From: Treponema sp. | GTDB taxonomy: Bacteria > Spirochaetota > Spirochaetia > Treponematales > Treponemataceae | Length of the DNA: 64,000 nucleotides | NCBI GenBank assembly: GCA_017935745.1 | Contig: JAGBGX010000010.1 | Coordinates: forward strand, 268,873-332,872 | Direction: 5' to 3' | Shown here: in pieces, positions 14,359 through 22,010 of the stretch | How the letters are laid out: each line of letters starts with the position of its first letter | Numbering within the stretch: position 1 is the first letter of the stretch | Translations under genes and position numbers: made by a program | Notes under the pieces: generated by a model | What the model was told of the DNA's origin: nothing | Database searches by the model: none | The model's input: the letters and a program-made list of their open reading frames with translations, nothing else

Positions 14359-17313
14359 ATGGCTAAGACCAAATATGTTTATTTCTTTGGAGACGGTGCC
14401 GCTGACGGCGATGCGTCAATGCGCGCTGAACTTGGAGGCAAAGGAGCGAACCTTGCCGAAATGGCTACAATAGGACTTCCTGTTCCGCCGGGCTTTACGA
14501 TTTCCACCGATGTATGCCAGCTTTTTTACAAGCTCGGGCGCAAGTATCCGGCTGATTTGAATGCGGAAGTAGACAAGTATCTTGCAAAGCTTGAAAAGTC
14601 TTACGGCAAGAAGCTTGGCGACGCAAAGGATCCTCTTCTTGTTTCCGTCCGCTCAGGCGCTGCAATTTCTATGCCGGGCATGATGGACACGATTCTCAAT
14701 CTCGGACTTAACGATGAGTCAGTTCTCGGGCTTGCAAGCAAGACGCAGAATCCGCGCTTTGCATGGGATGCATACCGCCGCTTTATTCAGATGTTCGGCG
14801 ATGTTGCGATGGGTGTTGACCATGATAAATTTGAAGAAATCCTTGAAAATGCAAAAGCCAAGGCAGGCGTAAAGCTTGACAAGGACTTGAGCGCCGAGCA
14901 GCTTAAGGAAGTTGTTTCCCAGTACAAGGCGCTGTACAAGCGCGAGAAAGGCGAGGACTTCCCGCAGGATCCGAAAAAGCAGATGTGGGGCGCAATCGGA
15001 GCTGTCTTTGGCTCATGGATGAATCCGCGCGCAATCAAGTACCGCGAGCTGAACGGAATCAAGGAAGGCGCGCTCAAGGGAACCGCTGTTACTGTTATGG
15101 CGATGGTGTTCGGAAACAAGGGCGAGACTTCTGGAACAGGTGTCTGCTTCAGCCGTGACCCTTCAACTGGTGTGAACGAATTCATGGGCGAGTACCTCAT
15201 GAACGCGCAGGGTGAAGATGTTGTTGCCGGAATCCGCACGCCTCAGAAGCTTTCCCAGCTTGAAGAGACAAACAAGCCTATTTATGATCAGCTGTGCAAA
15301 ATCCGCGCAAAGCTCGAAAAGCACTACCGCGACATGCAGGACATGGAGTTTACTGTTGAAGAAGGAAAGCTCTTTATGCTCCAGTGCCGCAACGGAAAGC
15401 GCACTGCCGCTGCTGCCGTCAAGATGGCTGTTGACATGGTTGCTGAAAAGCTTATCACAAAGGAACAGGCGCTGCTGCGCGTGGAGCCTGTTCAGCTGAA
15501 CCAGCTGCTTCTTCCGACGCTTGATCCTGCCGCTGTGAAAAAGGCTGTTGCAATTGCGTCCGGCCTGAATGCTTCTCCGGGAGCCGGCTGCGGACAGATT
15601 GTCTTTACAGCTGACGAAGCGGTGAAGATGAATGATGCCGGAAAGAAAGTGCTGCTTGTACGCAAGGAGACTTCTCCTGATGACATTGCCGGAATGGCAG
15701 TTGCAAAGGGAATCCTCACTTCAACAGGCGGACGCACTTCTCACGCTGCTGTTGTTGCCCGCGGAATGGGAACGCCGTGCGTATGCGGATGCGAAGCCGT
15801 AAAATTCCCCGGCGGAGACAAAGTCATTATCGGAAGCAAGACGTTCAGCAAGGGCGACTTCATTACAATTGACGGCTCTACAGGCCATGTGTACGAAGGC
15901 CAGCTTGCAGTAAAAGATGCCGAAGTTTCCGGCGATTTTGCTACATTCCTCGGCTGGGCAGATGAAATCCGCGAAAAGTCTGTGCGCAAGACTGCCTCTG
16001 GAAAAACGGTAAGAGGATTTGAAGTGCGCGCAAACGGAGACACGCCGAAGAACGCGCAGGATGCGTTCCGCTTTGGAGCTGCCGGAATCGGTCTGTGCCG
16101 CACCGAGCACATGTTCTTTGACGAGCCGAAGCTCACTTCATTCCAGAAGATGATCATTTCTGAAAATCAGGAAGCGCGCAGGCAGAACCTCAAGGCTATT
16201 CTTCCGCTGCAGGAAAAGGACTTCTATGAAATCATCAAGACAATGGAAGGCCGCCCGGTGACAATCCGCCTTCTTGATCCGCCGCTCAACGAATTCATTC
16301 AGGCTGAAAGCGATGCGCAGAAAGATGCGCTTGCAAGAAAGCTTGGAGTTGACAAGGCAGTGCTTGCTGAGAAAGTTGCCGCTCTGAATGAGCACAACCC
16401 GATGCTCGGACACCGCGGCTGCCGCCTTGCAATCACCTATCCTGAGATTTATGAAATGCAGGTTGAGGCGATTGCCCGTGCCACTGCGAAGCTTGACAAG
16501 GAAGGCGTAAAGCACAGCGTTCAGATTATGATTCCGAACGTCATTTCCTACAAGGAAGTTGCGCAGATCCGCGAACAGGCAGAGGCTGTCATTGCAAAAG
16601 TGAATGAGACGCAGGGAACAAAACTTTCATTTGAAATCGGAACAATGGTTGAATTCCCGCGTGCAGCTCTGAGCGCAGACAAGCTTGCACAGTATGCAGA
16701 CTTCTTCAGCTTCGGAACAAACGACCTTTCACAGACAACATTCGGCTTCAGCCGCGATGACTACTCTAAGTTCATCGATGCGTATCTCAAGGTGAATGAT
16801 GTTGAAAAGGGACCGATTCTTGACGAGGATCCGTTCAATGTCCTTGATGCTGACGGTCCTGGCGCGCTGATGGAAATTGCGGAAGCGAAAGGCCGCTCTG
16901 TAAAGTCAGACCTGCACCTTGGAATCTGCGGCGAGCACGGCGGAGATCCTGAGTCAATTGCGCTGTGCTACAAGCTCGGCCTGAACTACGTTTCATGCTC
17001 TCCGTTCCGCGTTCCGCTGGCACGGCTTGCGGGCGCGCAGGCAATCATCAAGGCTGCTCTTGCTGCAAAGGCGGCGAAGGCTCCGGCAAAGAAAAAGGCT
17101 CCTGCCAAAACGGCAGCTGCTGAAAAGAAAGCTCCGGCAAAAAAAGCCTCTGCTGCCAAAAAGACAGCCTCTTCTGCAAAGAAGGCTCCCGCCAAAAAAG
17201 CTCCGGCTAAAAAGGCGGCTGCTGAAAAGAAGACTCCCGGCAGAAAGCCTGCTGCCAAAAAGACAGCGTCTTCTGCAAAAAAGGCTCCTGCTAAAAGGAC
17301 ATCAAAGAAATAA
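14359..17313 (+). CDS. ppdK: pyruvate, phosphate dikinase with histone H1-like C-terminal tail
   Basis: PPDK interconverts pyruvate, ATP and phosphate with PEP, AMP and pyrophosphate, a key step of pyrophosphate-based glycolysis or gluconeogenesis. The N-terminal ATP-grasp domain (LGGKGANLAEM; VSVRSGAAISMPGMMDTI; ETSGTGVCFSRDPSTG), the phosphohistidine swivel (GGRTSHAAVVARG, His462) and the C-terminal PEP/pyruvate barrel (GLCRTEHMF, GTNDLSQTTFG, LGICGEHGGDP with Cys857) are all complete. Typical PPDKs stop near residue 905. Here about 80 further residues are almost only Ala, Lys, Pro and Ser (KKAPAKKAS-type repeats), like histone H1 tails. The tail is in frame, with no frameshift. Its codons use the same bias as the gene. 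Confidence 0.95.
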   Translation: MAKTKYVYFFGDGAADGDASMRAELGGKGANLAEMATIGLPVPPGFTISTDVCQLFYKLGRKYPADLNAEVDKYLAKLEKSYGKKLGDAKDPLLVSVRSGAAISMPGMMDTILNLGLNDESVLGLASKTQNPRFAWDAYRRFIQMFGDVAMGVDHDKFEEILENAKAKAGVKLDKDLSAEQLKEVVSQYKALYKREKGEDFPQDPKKQMWGAIGAVFGSWMNPRAIKYRELNGIKEGALKGTAVTVMAMVFGNKGETSGTGVCFSRDPSTGVNEFMGEYLMNAQGEDVVAGIRTPQKLSQLEETNKPIYDQLCKIRAKLEKHYRDMQDMEFTVEEGKLFMLQCRNGKRTAAAAVKMAVDMVAEKLITKEQALLRVEPVQLNQLLLPTLDPAAVKKAVAIASGLNASPGAGCGQIVFTADEAVKMNDAGKKVLLVRKETSPDDIAGMAVAKGILTSTGGRTSHAAVVARGMGTPCVCGCEAVKFPGGDKVIIGSKTFSKGDFITIDGSTGHVYEGQLAVKDAEVSGDFATFLGWADEIREKSVRKTASGKTVRGFEVRANGDTPKNAQDAFRFGAAGIGLCRTEHMFFDEPKLTSFQKMIISENQEARRQNLKAILPLQEKDFYEIIKTMEGRPVTIRLLDPPLNEFIQAESDAQKDALARKLGVDKAVLAEKVAALNEHNPMLGHRGCRLAITYPEIYEMQVEAIARATAKLDKEGVKHSVQIMIPNVISYKEVAQIREQAEAVIAKVNETQGTKLSFEIGTMVEFPRAALSADKLAQYADFFSFGTNDLSQTTFGFSRDDYSKFIDAYLKVNDVEKGPILDEDPFNVLDADGPGALMEIAEAKGRSVKSDLHLGICGEHGGDPESIALCYKLGLNYVSCSPFRVPLARLAGAQAIIKAALAAKAAKAPAKKKAPAKTAAAEKKAPAKKASAAKKTASSAKKAPAKKAPAKKAAAEKKTPGRKPAAKKTASSAKKAPAKRTSKK

Positions 17314-17329
17314 GCTGTAAGGCGCTTGT

Positions 17330-17359
17330 CCCCTCAGGAGCAATCTTGAGGGGATTTTT
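17330..17359 (+). terminator. intrinsic terminator of ppdK
   Basis: CCCCTCA (17330-17336) pairs with TGAGGGG (17347-17353), followed by ATTTTTG. Confidence 0.85.
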
Positions 17360-17385
17360 GCTTTGCAGTAAATCAATCCTGAATT

Positions 17386-18183
17386 ATGAAGGCAATTTCT
17401 AATTTTCACACTCACACGCATCTGTGTCGCCATGCGTCCGGGCGTCCTGCTGATTATGTTGAGCAGGCTCTGAAGGAAGGGTGTTCGGCTCTTGGCTTCA
17501 GCGACCATTGTCCGTATCCAGACAGCTTTTTTGACTGCTGGCCGGAAATCCGCATGACTGAAGATGAAGCTGCGGAATATGATCAGGACATACTTGAGGC
17601 AAGGGAAATGGCAAGTTTTCCTGTTTTCCAGGGGTATGAATGTGAATGGGAAGCGGAATACGGATCGTGGTACGATGAGCTGAAGGATTCATATCATGCT
17701 GATTATCTTGTGCTTGGCGCGCACTGGGTGACGGACGGGAAAAGCCACATTTATATTCCGCGCGTTGAAAGCCCTTCGCTTTTAAACGCATATATTGACC
17801 AGACAATCGACGGAATGAGAAGCGGTCATTTTGCGTTTCTGGCGCATCCCGACCTGTTTATGGCAGGGTACAAGGAATGGGACGAGCAGGCAAAGGCGTG
17901 CAGCCAGGCGATTCTTGATGCTGCCGCAGATCTGGATCTCCCGGTTGAAATAAACGGGCTTGGAATGTCGCGTGCCTTGAGCAGCACACGGCGGGGAATG
18001 CGCTATGCGTATCCGTATGTTGAATTCTGGGAGATGGCAGCTCTTACAAATGTGCGTGTCATCTGCAATTCTGATGCGCATGAGCCTTCTGATGTAATTA
18101 TAAACGCGTGGAAGGCACGTGATTTTGCCGGGCGCTTCGGAATTGAGCCTATGGAGTTTCCATCCTTCTGCGGTAACAGTTGA
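17386..18183 (+). CDS. PHP-domain phosphatase (histidinol-phosphatase-like)
   Basis: The 265-residue protein is a PHP-superfamily metal-dependent hydrolase. Metal ligands are visible as FHTHTH(LCRHA) at the start, GFSDHCPY, QGYECEW, GAHW, LAHPD and NSDAH. The combination and length match HisK/HisJ-type histidinol phosphatases, which remove phosphate from histidinol phosphate. No other histidine-biosynthesis genes are close, so another sugar or amino-alcohol phosphate is possible. The 3' end overlaps the convergent DHFR gene by 35 bases. Confidence 0.83.
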   Translation: MKAISNFHTHTHLCRHASGRPADYVEQALKEGCSALGFSDHCPYPDSFFDCWPEIRMTEDEAAEYDQDILEAREMASFPVFQGYECEWEAEYGSWYDELKDSYHADYLVLGAHWVTDGKSHIYIPRVESPSLLNAYIDQTIDGMRSGHFAFLAHPDLFMAGYKEWDEQAKACSQAILDAAADLDLPVEINGLGMSRALSSTRRGMRYAYPYVEFWEMAALTNVRVICNSDAHEPSDVIINAWKARDFAGRFGIEPMEFPSFCGNS

Positions 18184-18679
18184 ATGTCAAAAGCCCGGCT
18201 TCCTCGGACTGGGTAAGCTTCCACAGCGCGCTGTCCGGCTTCTGCATAAAGACGCTTGCCTCGGGAAACTGCGCGCGGAACACAGTCTCGTAAACCGTTC
18301 CGTCCACAAGCCGGCTGCTGAATGCCTTGGAAAAAAGCTTTGCTCCGCCGATCAGGAAAATGCGGCTTCCGCTGAATCCGGCGGAATGCAGTGCCTGCAC
18401 AGCTGCTTCAATTGACGGAAAAAAAGTGAACTTCTTTTCATTGAGCGGAGCGGCTTCTGCCTGATTCTGTATGACGACATTCATTCTGTCCTTGAGCGGG
18501 GCGCGGAATGTTTTGAATGTGTTGAATCCCATGATGACGGCTCCGCCTGATGTGAGCTGCCTGAAGCGGTTCATGTCGGCTCTGAATTCAGCTTGAAGCT
18601 GTGCGCTGTTTTTCCATGGAAGGCTTCCGTCAGCGAGCGCGAATTCTCCGTTCAGTCCGCGGGCATACACTGCGTTCAT
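18149..18679 (-). CDS. folA: dihydrofolate reductase
   Basis: The enzyme reduces dihydrofolate to tetrahydrofolate with NADPH. The 176 residues show the DHFR plan: NAVYARGLNGEFALADGSLPW at the N-terminus, AVIMGFNTFKTF with the nucleotide-binding region, RMNVVIQNQ, and IFLIGGAKLFSKAF near residue 120. The ATG at 18679 overlaps the stop of the ketosynthase gene (ATGA), so I prefer it to an in-frame start at 18691. Being the last gene of a FabG/ketosynthase operon is unusual for DHFR. The active-site acidic residue after LPW is not obvious (LPWKNSAQLQAEF), so the sequence is divergent. Confidence 0.82.
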   Translation of the reverse strand: MNAVYARGLNGEFALADGSLPWKNSAQLQAEFRADMNRFRQLTSGGAVIMGFNTFKTFRAPLKDRMNVVIQNQAEAAPLNEKKFTFFPSIEAAVQALHSAGFSGSRIFLIGGAKLFSKAFSSRLVDGTVYETVFRAQFPEASVFMQKPDSALWKLTQSEEAGLLTFNCYRRRMETP

Positions 18680-19941
18680 TGCCCGGTCCATTTCTTAAAG
18701 ATGAGCGATGTGTTCACTCCTGCGAACGCAAAATTGTTCGACATTACATATTCTGTGCTGATGATTCTTCCGCTTCCCTGAATATAGTCGAGCGGCGCGC
18801 ACTCGGGGTCGGTTTCATGCAGATTGAGGTTCGGATGAAAATAGCCTTCGTTCATCATGCAGATAGAAAGCCATGCTTCAACAGCTCCGCATGCGCCGAG
18901 CGTGTGTCCGATGTAGCTTTTTGTTGTGCTGACGGGAACAGGACGCTTGAAGACTGAATAGACTGCGTGGCTTTCGGCTATGTCGCCGTGCGGAGTTGCT
19001 GTTCCGTGCGCATTTATATAGCCGATTTTTTCGCCTGTGATTCCTGCATCGCTTAAGGCAAGCTCAAGCGCAGCCGCCTGCGTTTCGGGATTGGGGCTTG
19101 TGATATGCATGCCGTCCATGTTTGTTGCGAATCCGGCGGCTTCCGCGTAAATGTGCGCGTTGCGCTTCACTGCGTGCTCCAGATCCTCAAGAATCAGCGT
19201 TCCGCTTCCTTCTCCGATGACAAGCCCGTCGCGGTTTTTGTCCCATGCTTTCGGTGTTTTTTCCGGGGAGCTGTTTAAAATGCTTGCGGCTCCCATCACG
19301 TCAAAAATAGCTGAGTCTGCTGCGGAAAGCTCGTCGGCGCCTCCGGCAATCATTATGTCCGCCCGCCCGTCTTCAATGGCTTCGCAGGCGTATCCGATTG
19401 CCTGGCTTCCTGATGTGCAGGCTGTGTCCGTGACAATCATCCTTCCGCGGACTGAATAGAAGATGCTCAGGTTTGCGGCGCATGTCTGGGGCATGCACTT
19501 TATATATGTCTGGGAGTCAACTTTTGAAGTGTCGCCGTTCTGAACCATTCCGCACAAGTCGGCAAGCGCGTCCATGGAGCCCATGCAGGAGCCGTATGCA
19601 ATTCCTGTGCGGCCGCTGTGAAGCTCTTCTGAAGCGTTTCCCTGGGAGTCAATCAGATTTGCCATGCGCAGCGCATCATCTGTCGCAACGAGAGAAAGCA
19701 GCGCAACGCGCCCCATGCCGCGGACTTTTTTCCGGGGAAACTTCGGAAGCTCGCCAGTGTACGGGCAGGCAAGCCGCGTGTTCATCCGGGGAAAGGAGTC
19801 CCAGCTTTTCATGTACTGGATCTTGTTTTTTCCGGCTTTGAGCGATGCAAGAGCCTCGCTCCATGTCCGGCCCAGCTCTGTGAGCATTCCGGCGCCAGTT
19901 ACAGCGACGCGGCGCTTTCCGTTCGGTTTTGTAAACGTCAT
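18676..19941 (-). CDS. beta-ketoacyl-ACP synthase, aryl-polyene-like
   Basis: The 421-residue condensing enzyme has the thiolase-fold catalytic triad: cysteine in TDTACTSGSQAIGYA, histidine in INAHGTATPHGD, and histidine in SYIGHTLGACGAVEAW. Motifs such as NTRLACPYTGELPKFPRKKVRGMGRVA and GRTGIAYGSCMGS are, in my reading, closer to the FabF-like ketosynthases of aryl-polyene clusters than to the housekeeping FabF. It overlaps fabG upstream and folA downstream by four bases each. It probably elongates an acyl-ACP chain. Whether that chain is an ordinary fatty acid or a specialised polyene cannot be settled from this window. Confidence 0.85.
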   Translation of the reverse strand: MTFTKPNGKRRVAVTGAGMLTELGRTWSEALASLKAGKNKIQYMKSWDSFPRMNTRLACPYTGELPKFPRKKVRGMGRVALLSLVATDDALRMANLIDSQGNASEELHSGRTGIAYGSCMGSMDALADLCGMVQNGDTSKVDSQTYIKCMPQTCAANLSIFYSVRGRMIVTDTACTSGSQAIGYACEAIEDGRADIMIAGGADELSAADSAIFDVMGAASILNSSPEKTPKAWDKNRDGLVIGEGSGTLILEDLEHAVKRNAHIYAEAAGFATNMDGMHITSPNPETQAAALELALSDAGITGEKIGYINAHGTATPHGDIAESHAVYSVFKRPVPVSTTKSYIGHTLGACGAVEAWLSICMMNEGYFHPNLNLHETDPECAPLDYIQGSGRIISTEYVMSNNFAFAGVNTSLIFKKWTGQ

Positions 19942-20666
19942 ATAATTCCGCCGTTGACTGAAATCACTTGCCGCGTAATGTACGATGCGCTTTCTGAAAG
20001 CAAAAAGACAGCGGCGCAGGAAACTTCTTCCGGGCGTCCGGCTCTTCTCATCGGAACAGTCTGGATAATTGTGTCGGCAGGCGCATCTTTTATCATTTCA
20101 GTTTCAATGATTCCCGGCGCAATGCAGTTTACGGTGATTGAGCGGCTGGCAAGCTCAACGGCAAGCGATTTTGTTGCTCCGATGATTCCGGCCTTTGAAG
20201 CCGCATAGTTTGCCTGTCCGCGGTTTCCGATAATTCCGCTCACGGATGCAATTGTTATGATTCTGCCTCTTTTTTTCCGCGCCATCGGCAATATAAGCGG
20301 ATTCAGGACATTGTAAAAGCTGTCCAGGTTTGTGCGCAGGACAGAGTCCCATTCTTCGCCTGAAAGCCCTGCGAAAGTGCCGTCCCGTGCGATTCCTGCA
20401 TTGCAGACAACTCCCCAGGGCGCGCCGTGCATTTCTGCAAGGGAGCTGAGCTTCGCCTTGCAGTCTTCCCTGTCTGCAACGTCAAACTGAATCAGCTCGC
20501 CTTTTCCGCCTGCCTGTGTAATCAGCTCAAGCGTTTCCTGCGCTTTTTCCTTTCCGCGGTTGTAATGGCAGATGACATAATAGCCGGCTTTCGCCGCGTC
20601 AGCTGCGATTGCCCTTCCGATTCCGCCGGAAGCTCCTGTCACCAGCACCTTTTTTTCTTCAGCCAT
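19938..20666 (-). CDS. fabG: 3-oxoacyl-ACP reductase (SDR family)
   Basis: The 242-residue short-chain dehydrogenase reduces 3-oxoacyl-ACP with NADPH. It has TGASGGIGRAIA for nucleotide binding, the NAG motif (VVCNAGIARD), the catalytic Ser (IASVSGIIGNRGQ), and YAASKAG with Tyr and Lys. EEWDSVLRTNLDSFYNVL and the following sequence resemble the FabG paralogues of aryl-polyene clusters. The start is placed at the ATG at 20666 (MAEEKKVLVTGASGG); a longer frame begins upstream without support. Translation is coupled to the ketosynthase gene by a four-base overlap. Confidence 0.9.
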   Translation of the reverse strand: MAEEKKVLVTGASGGIGRAIAADAAKAGYYVICHYNRGKEKAQETLELITQAGGKGELIQFDVADREDCKAKLSSLAEMHGAPWGVVCNAGIARDGTFAGLSGEEWDSVLRTNLDSFYNVLNPLILPMARKKRGRIITIASVSGIIGNRGQANYAASKAGIIGATKSLAVELASRSITVNCIAPGIIETEMIKDAPADTIIQTVPMRRAGRPEEVSCAAVFLLSESASYITRQVISVNGGII

Positions 20667-20724
20667 AAAATCTATTCTAATTGATTTTTTACAGAATATA
20701 AAGATGCAATTCAAAAAAATATTT

Positions 20725-20800
20725 CTGCTGTGCAGCCGCAGGAAGTTTCAGCCTGGGGACGGTACATTTGTCCGCGCAGGCATCATTTTTGTGCGGCTGT
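20725..20800 (-). promoter_or_regulatory. degenerate copy of the structured leader near fabG
   Basis: On the minus strand GCGGACA, a GTCC segment, and CTGAAACTTCCTGCGG occur in the same order and spacing as in the leaders before the genes at 2523, 11331 and 63061. The 5' arm of the second stem and the Shine-Dalgarno after the last stem are not conserved, and the fabG start is about 60 bases further on. It may be a decayed copy. Confidence 0.4.
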
Positions 20801-20836
20801 TGCATTAAGGTGAAAAATCGGACATAATGATAAGAT

Positions 20837-21193
20837 ATGGGTATTGCACATTTTGTAAAAAGCATTTTTAAGAAACCTGAGGAACAGAAAAAGGCTTCGG
20901 ACAGCCTGCTTGACAGAATCAATGCCTCCATGGAGCTTCTTGTCCAGAAATCCAGAAATCTGAACGATCAGTTCAGCGAGGAAAAAGAAGAAATTATGCG
21001 CATTGCAGAAGATGCGCGCAGCATACGGGAGTCAGAGGAAATTTTTTCTGCGAAGCTTGAGCAGGATATTCTGGGCAACATTACGGCGGTCAGCTCTGCT
21101 TGCGATGCCGCGCTCTCCGGCCGCAGCCAGTGCGCGGTAAGGGAATCGCTTTTGCAGCTCAAGGCTGTTGTTGCGCAGCGGCTGGCCAAGTAA
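20837..21193 (+). CDS. hypothetical coiled-coil protein
   Basis: A 118-residue protein with high helical content and heptad-like spacing (LLDRINASMELLVQKSRNLN, then EEKEEIMRIAEDARSIRESE), suggesting a coiled coil. It has no signal peptide and no membrane segment. It does not match a family I recognise. It stands alone on the plus strand between minus-strand operons; no Shine-Dalgarno is obvious before the ATG, and the codon usage looks like that of neighbouring genes. Confidence 0.6.
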   Translation: MGIAHFVKSIFKKPEEQKKASDSLLDRINASMELLVQKSRNLNDQFSEEKEEIMRIAEDARSIRESEEIFSAKLEQDILGNITAVSSACDAALSGRSQCAVRESLLQLKAVVAQRLAK

Positions 21194-21254
21194 GCGGCGC
21201 GCTGGCTTTTGTTCAGTGTGAATGGCGGCTGAAGCTGCGGGAGCCAGGACGGCA

Positions 21255-21989
21255 CTATGCTGTAATCTGTCCGAGAATGCTTCCGATGCTTCCGTGCAGG
21301 ACAAGGCTTGCGCTTGCATCGCTTGCTGTTGCATCCCTGTTGATTATAACAATGCTGTTTCCGCGGAAGTAGTGAATCATTCCTGCGGCAGGATAGACAG
21401 ACAGGGATGTTCCTCCGATAATCAGAAGATCTGCGCTGCTGATTGCTTCTATTGCGCCGCTCACCACTGCATTGTCCAGCGGCTCTTCGTACAGCACAAC
21501 ATCCGGCTTTATAATGGCTCCGCATTTTTCACAGCGGGGAATGCCGTCTTGGCCGCTGAGCTCCGCTGCCTGCTTTTCATCGTAAAACTGTCCGCAGCCA
21601 GTGCAGAAATTCCTGAGGATGCTGCCGTGAAGCTCAAAGACATTCTTGCTTCCTGCCGCCTGATGAAGGCCGTCGATGTTCTGTGTCACGACTGCGGAAA
21701 GCCTGCCTGCCTTTTCAAGCTCCGCGAGCTTTTTGTGCGCGGTGTTCGGCTTGATTCCCTGCACCAGAAGCTTTTCCCGGTAGAATTTGTAGAATTCAGC
21801 CGGATTGGCCTTGAAAAAGCTTGCGCTCAAAATAGTTTCCGGCGGATAGCTCCACTTTTGATGGTATAGTCCGTCTACGCTCCTAAAGTCCGGGATTCCG
21901 CTTTCTGTTGAAACTCCGGCTCCTCCAAAGAATACAATTCTTGATGAAGCTGAAATTAGTTTCTGAAGCTGTGCAATTTTTTCGTCCAT
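21255..21989 (-). CDS. cobB: sirtuin NAD-dependent protein deacylase
   Basis: The 244-residue Sir2-family enzyme removes acyl groups from lysines using NAD. The family motifs are FFGGAGVSTESGIPDFRS for NAD binding, TQNIDGLH, the catalytic histidine in FELHGS, the zinc cysteines CTGCGQFY and CEKCG, KPDVVLYEE and GTSLSVYPAAG. The pattern is that of a bacterial CobB. The ATG at 21989 follows GCGAGG by eight bases and is preferred to an in-frame GTG at 21998. It is separated by about 20 bases from the upstream ABC-F gene, so the two probably share a transcript. Confidence 0.92.
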   Translation of the reverse strand: MDEKIAQLQKLISASSRIVFFGGAGVSTESGIPDFRSVDGLYHQKWSYPPETILSASFFKANPAEFYKFYREKLLVQGIKPNTAHKKLAELEKAGRLSAVVTQNIDGLHQAAGSKNVFELHGSILRNFCTGCGQFYDEKQAAELSGQDGIPRCEKCGAIIKPDVVLYEEPLDNAVVSGAIEAISSADLLIIGGTSLSVYPAAGMIHYFRGNSIVIINRDATASDASASLVLHGSIGSILGQITA

Positions 21990-22010
21990 AAATAACACCT
22001 CGCCTTGCTG

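Noticed and set aside
16986..17258. Minus-strand protein opposite the PPDK tail
   Set aside because: It is the antisense reading of the Lys/Ala-rich tail and gives a Phe/Ala-rich string with no start signal.
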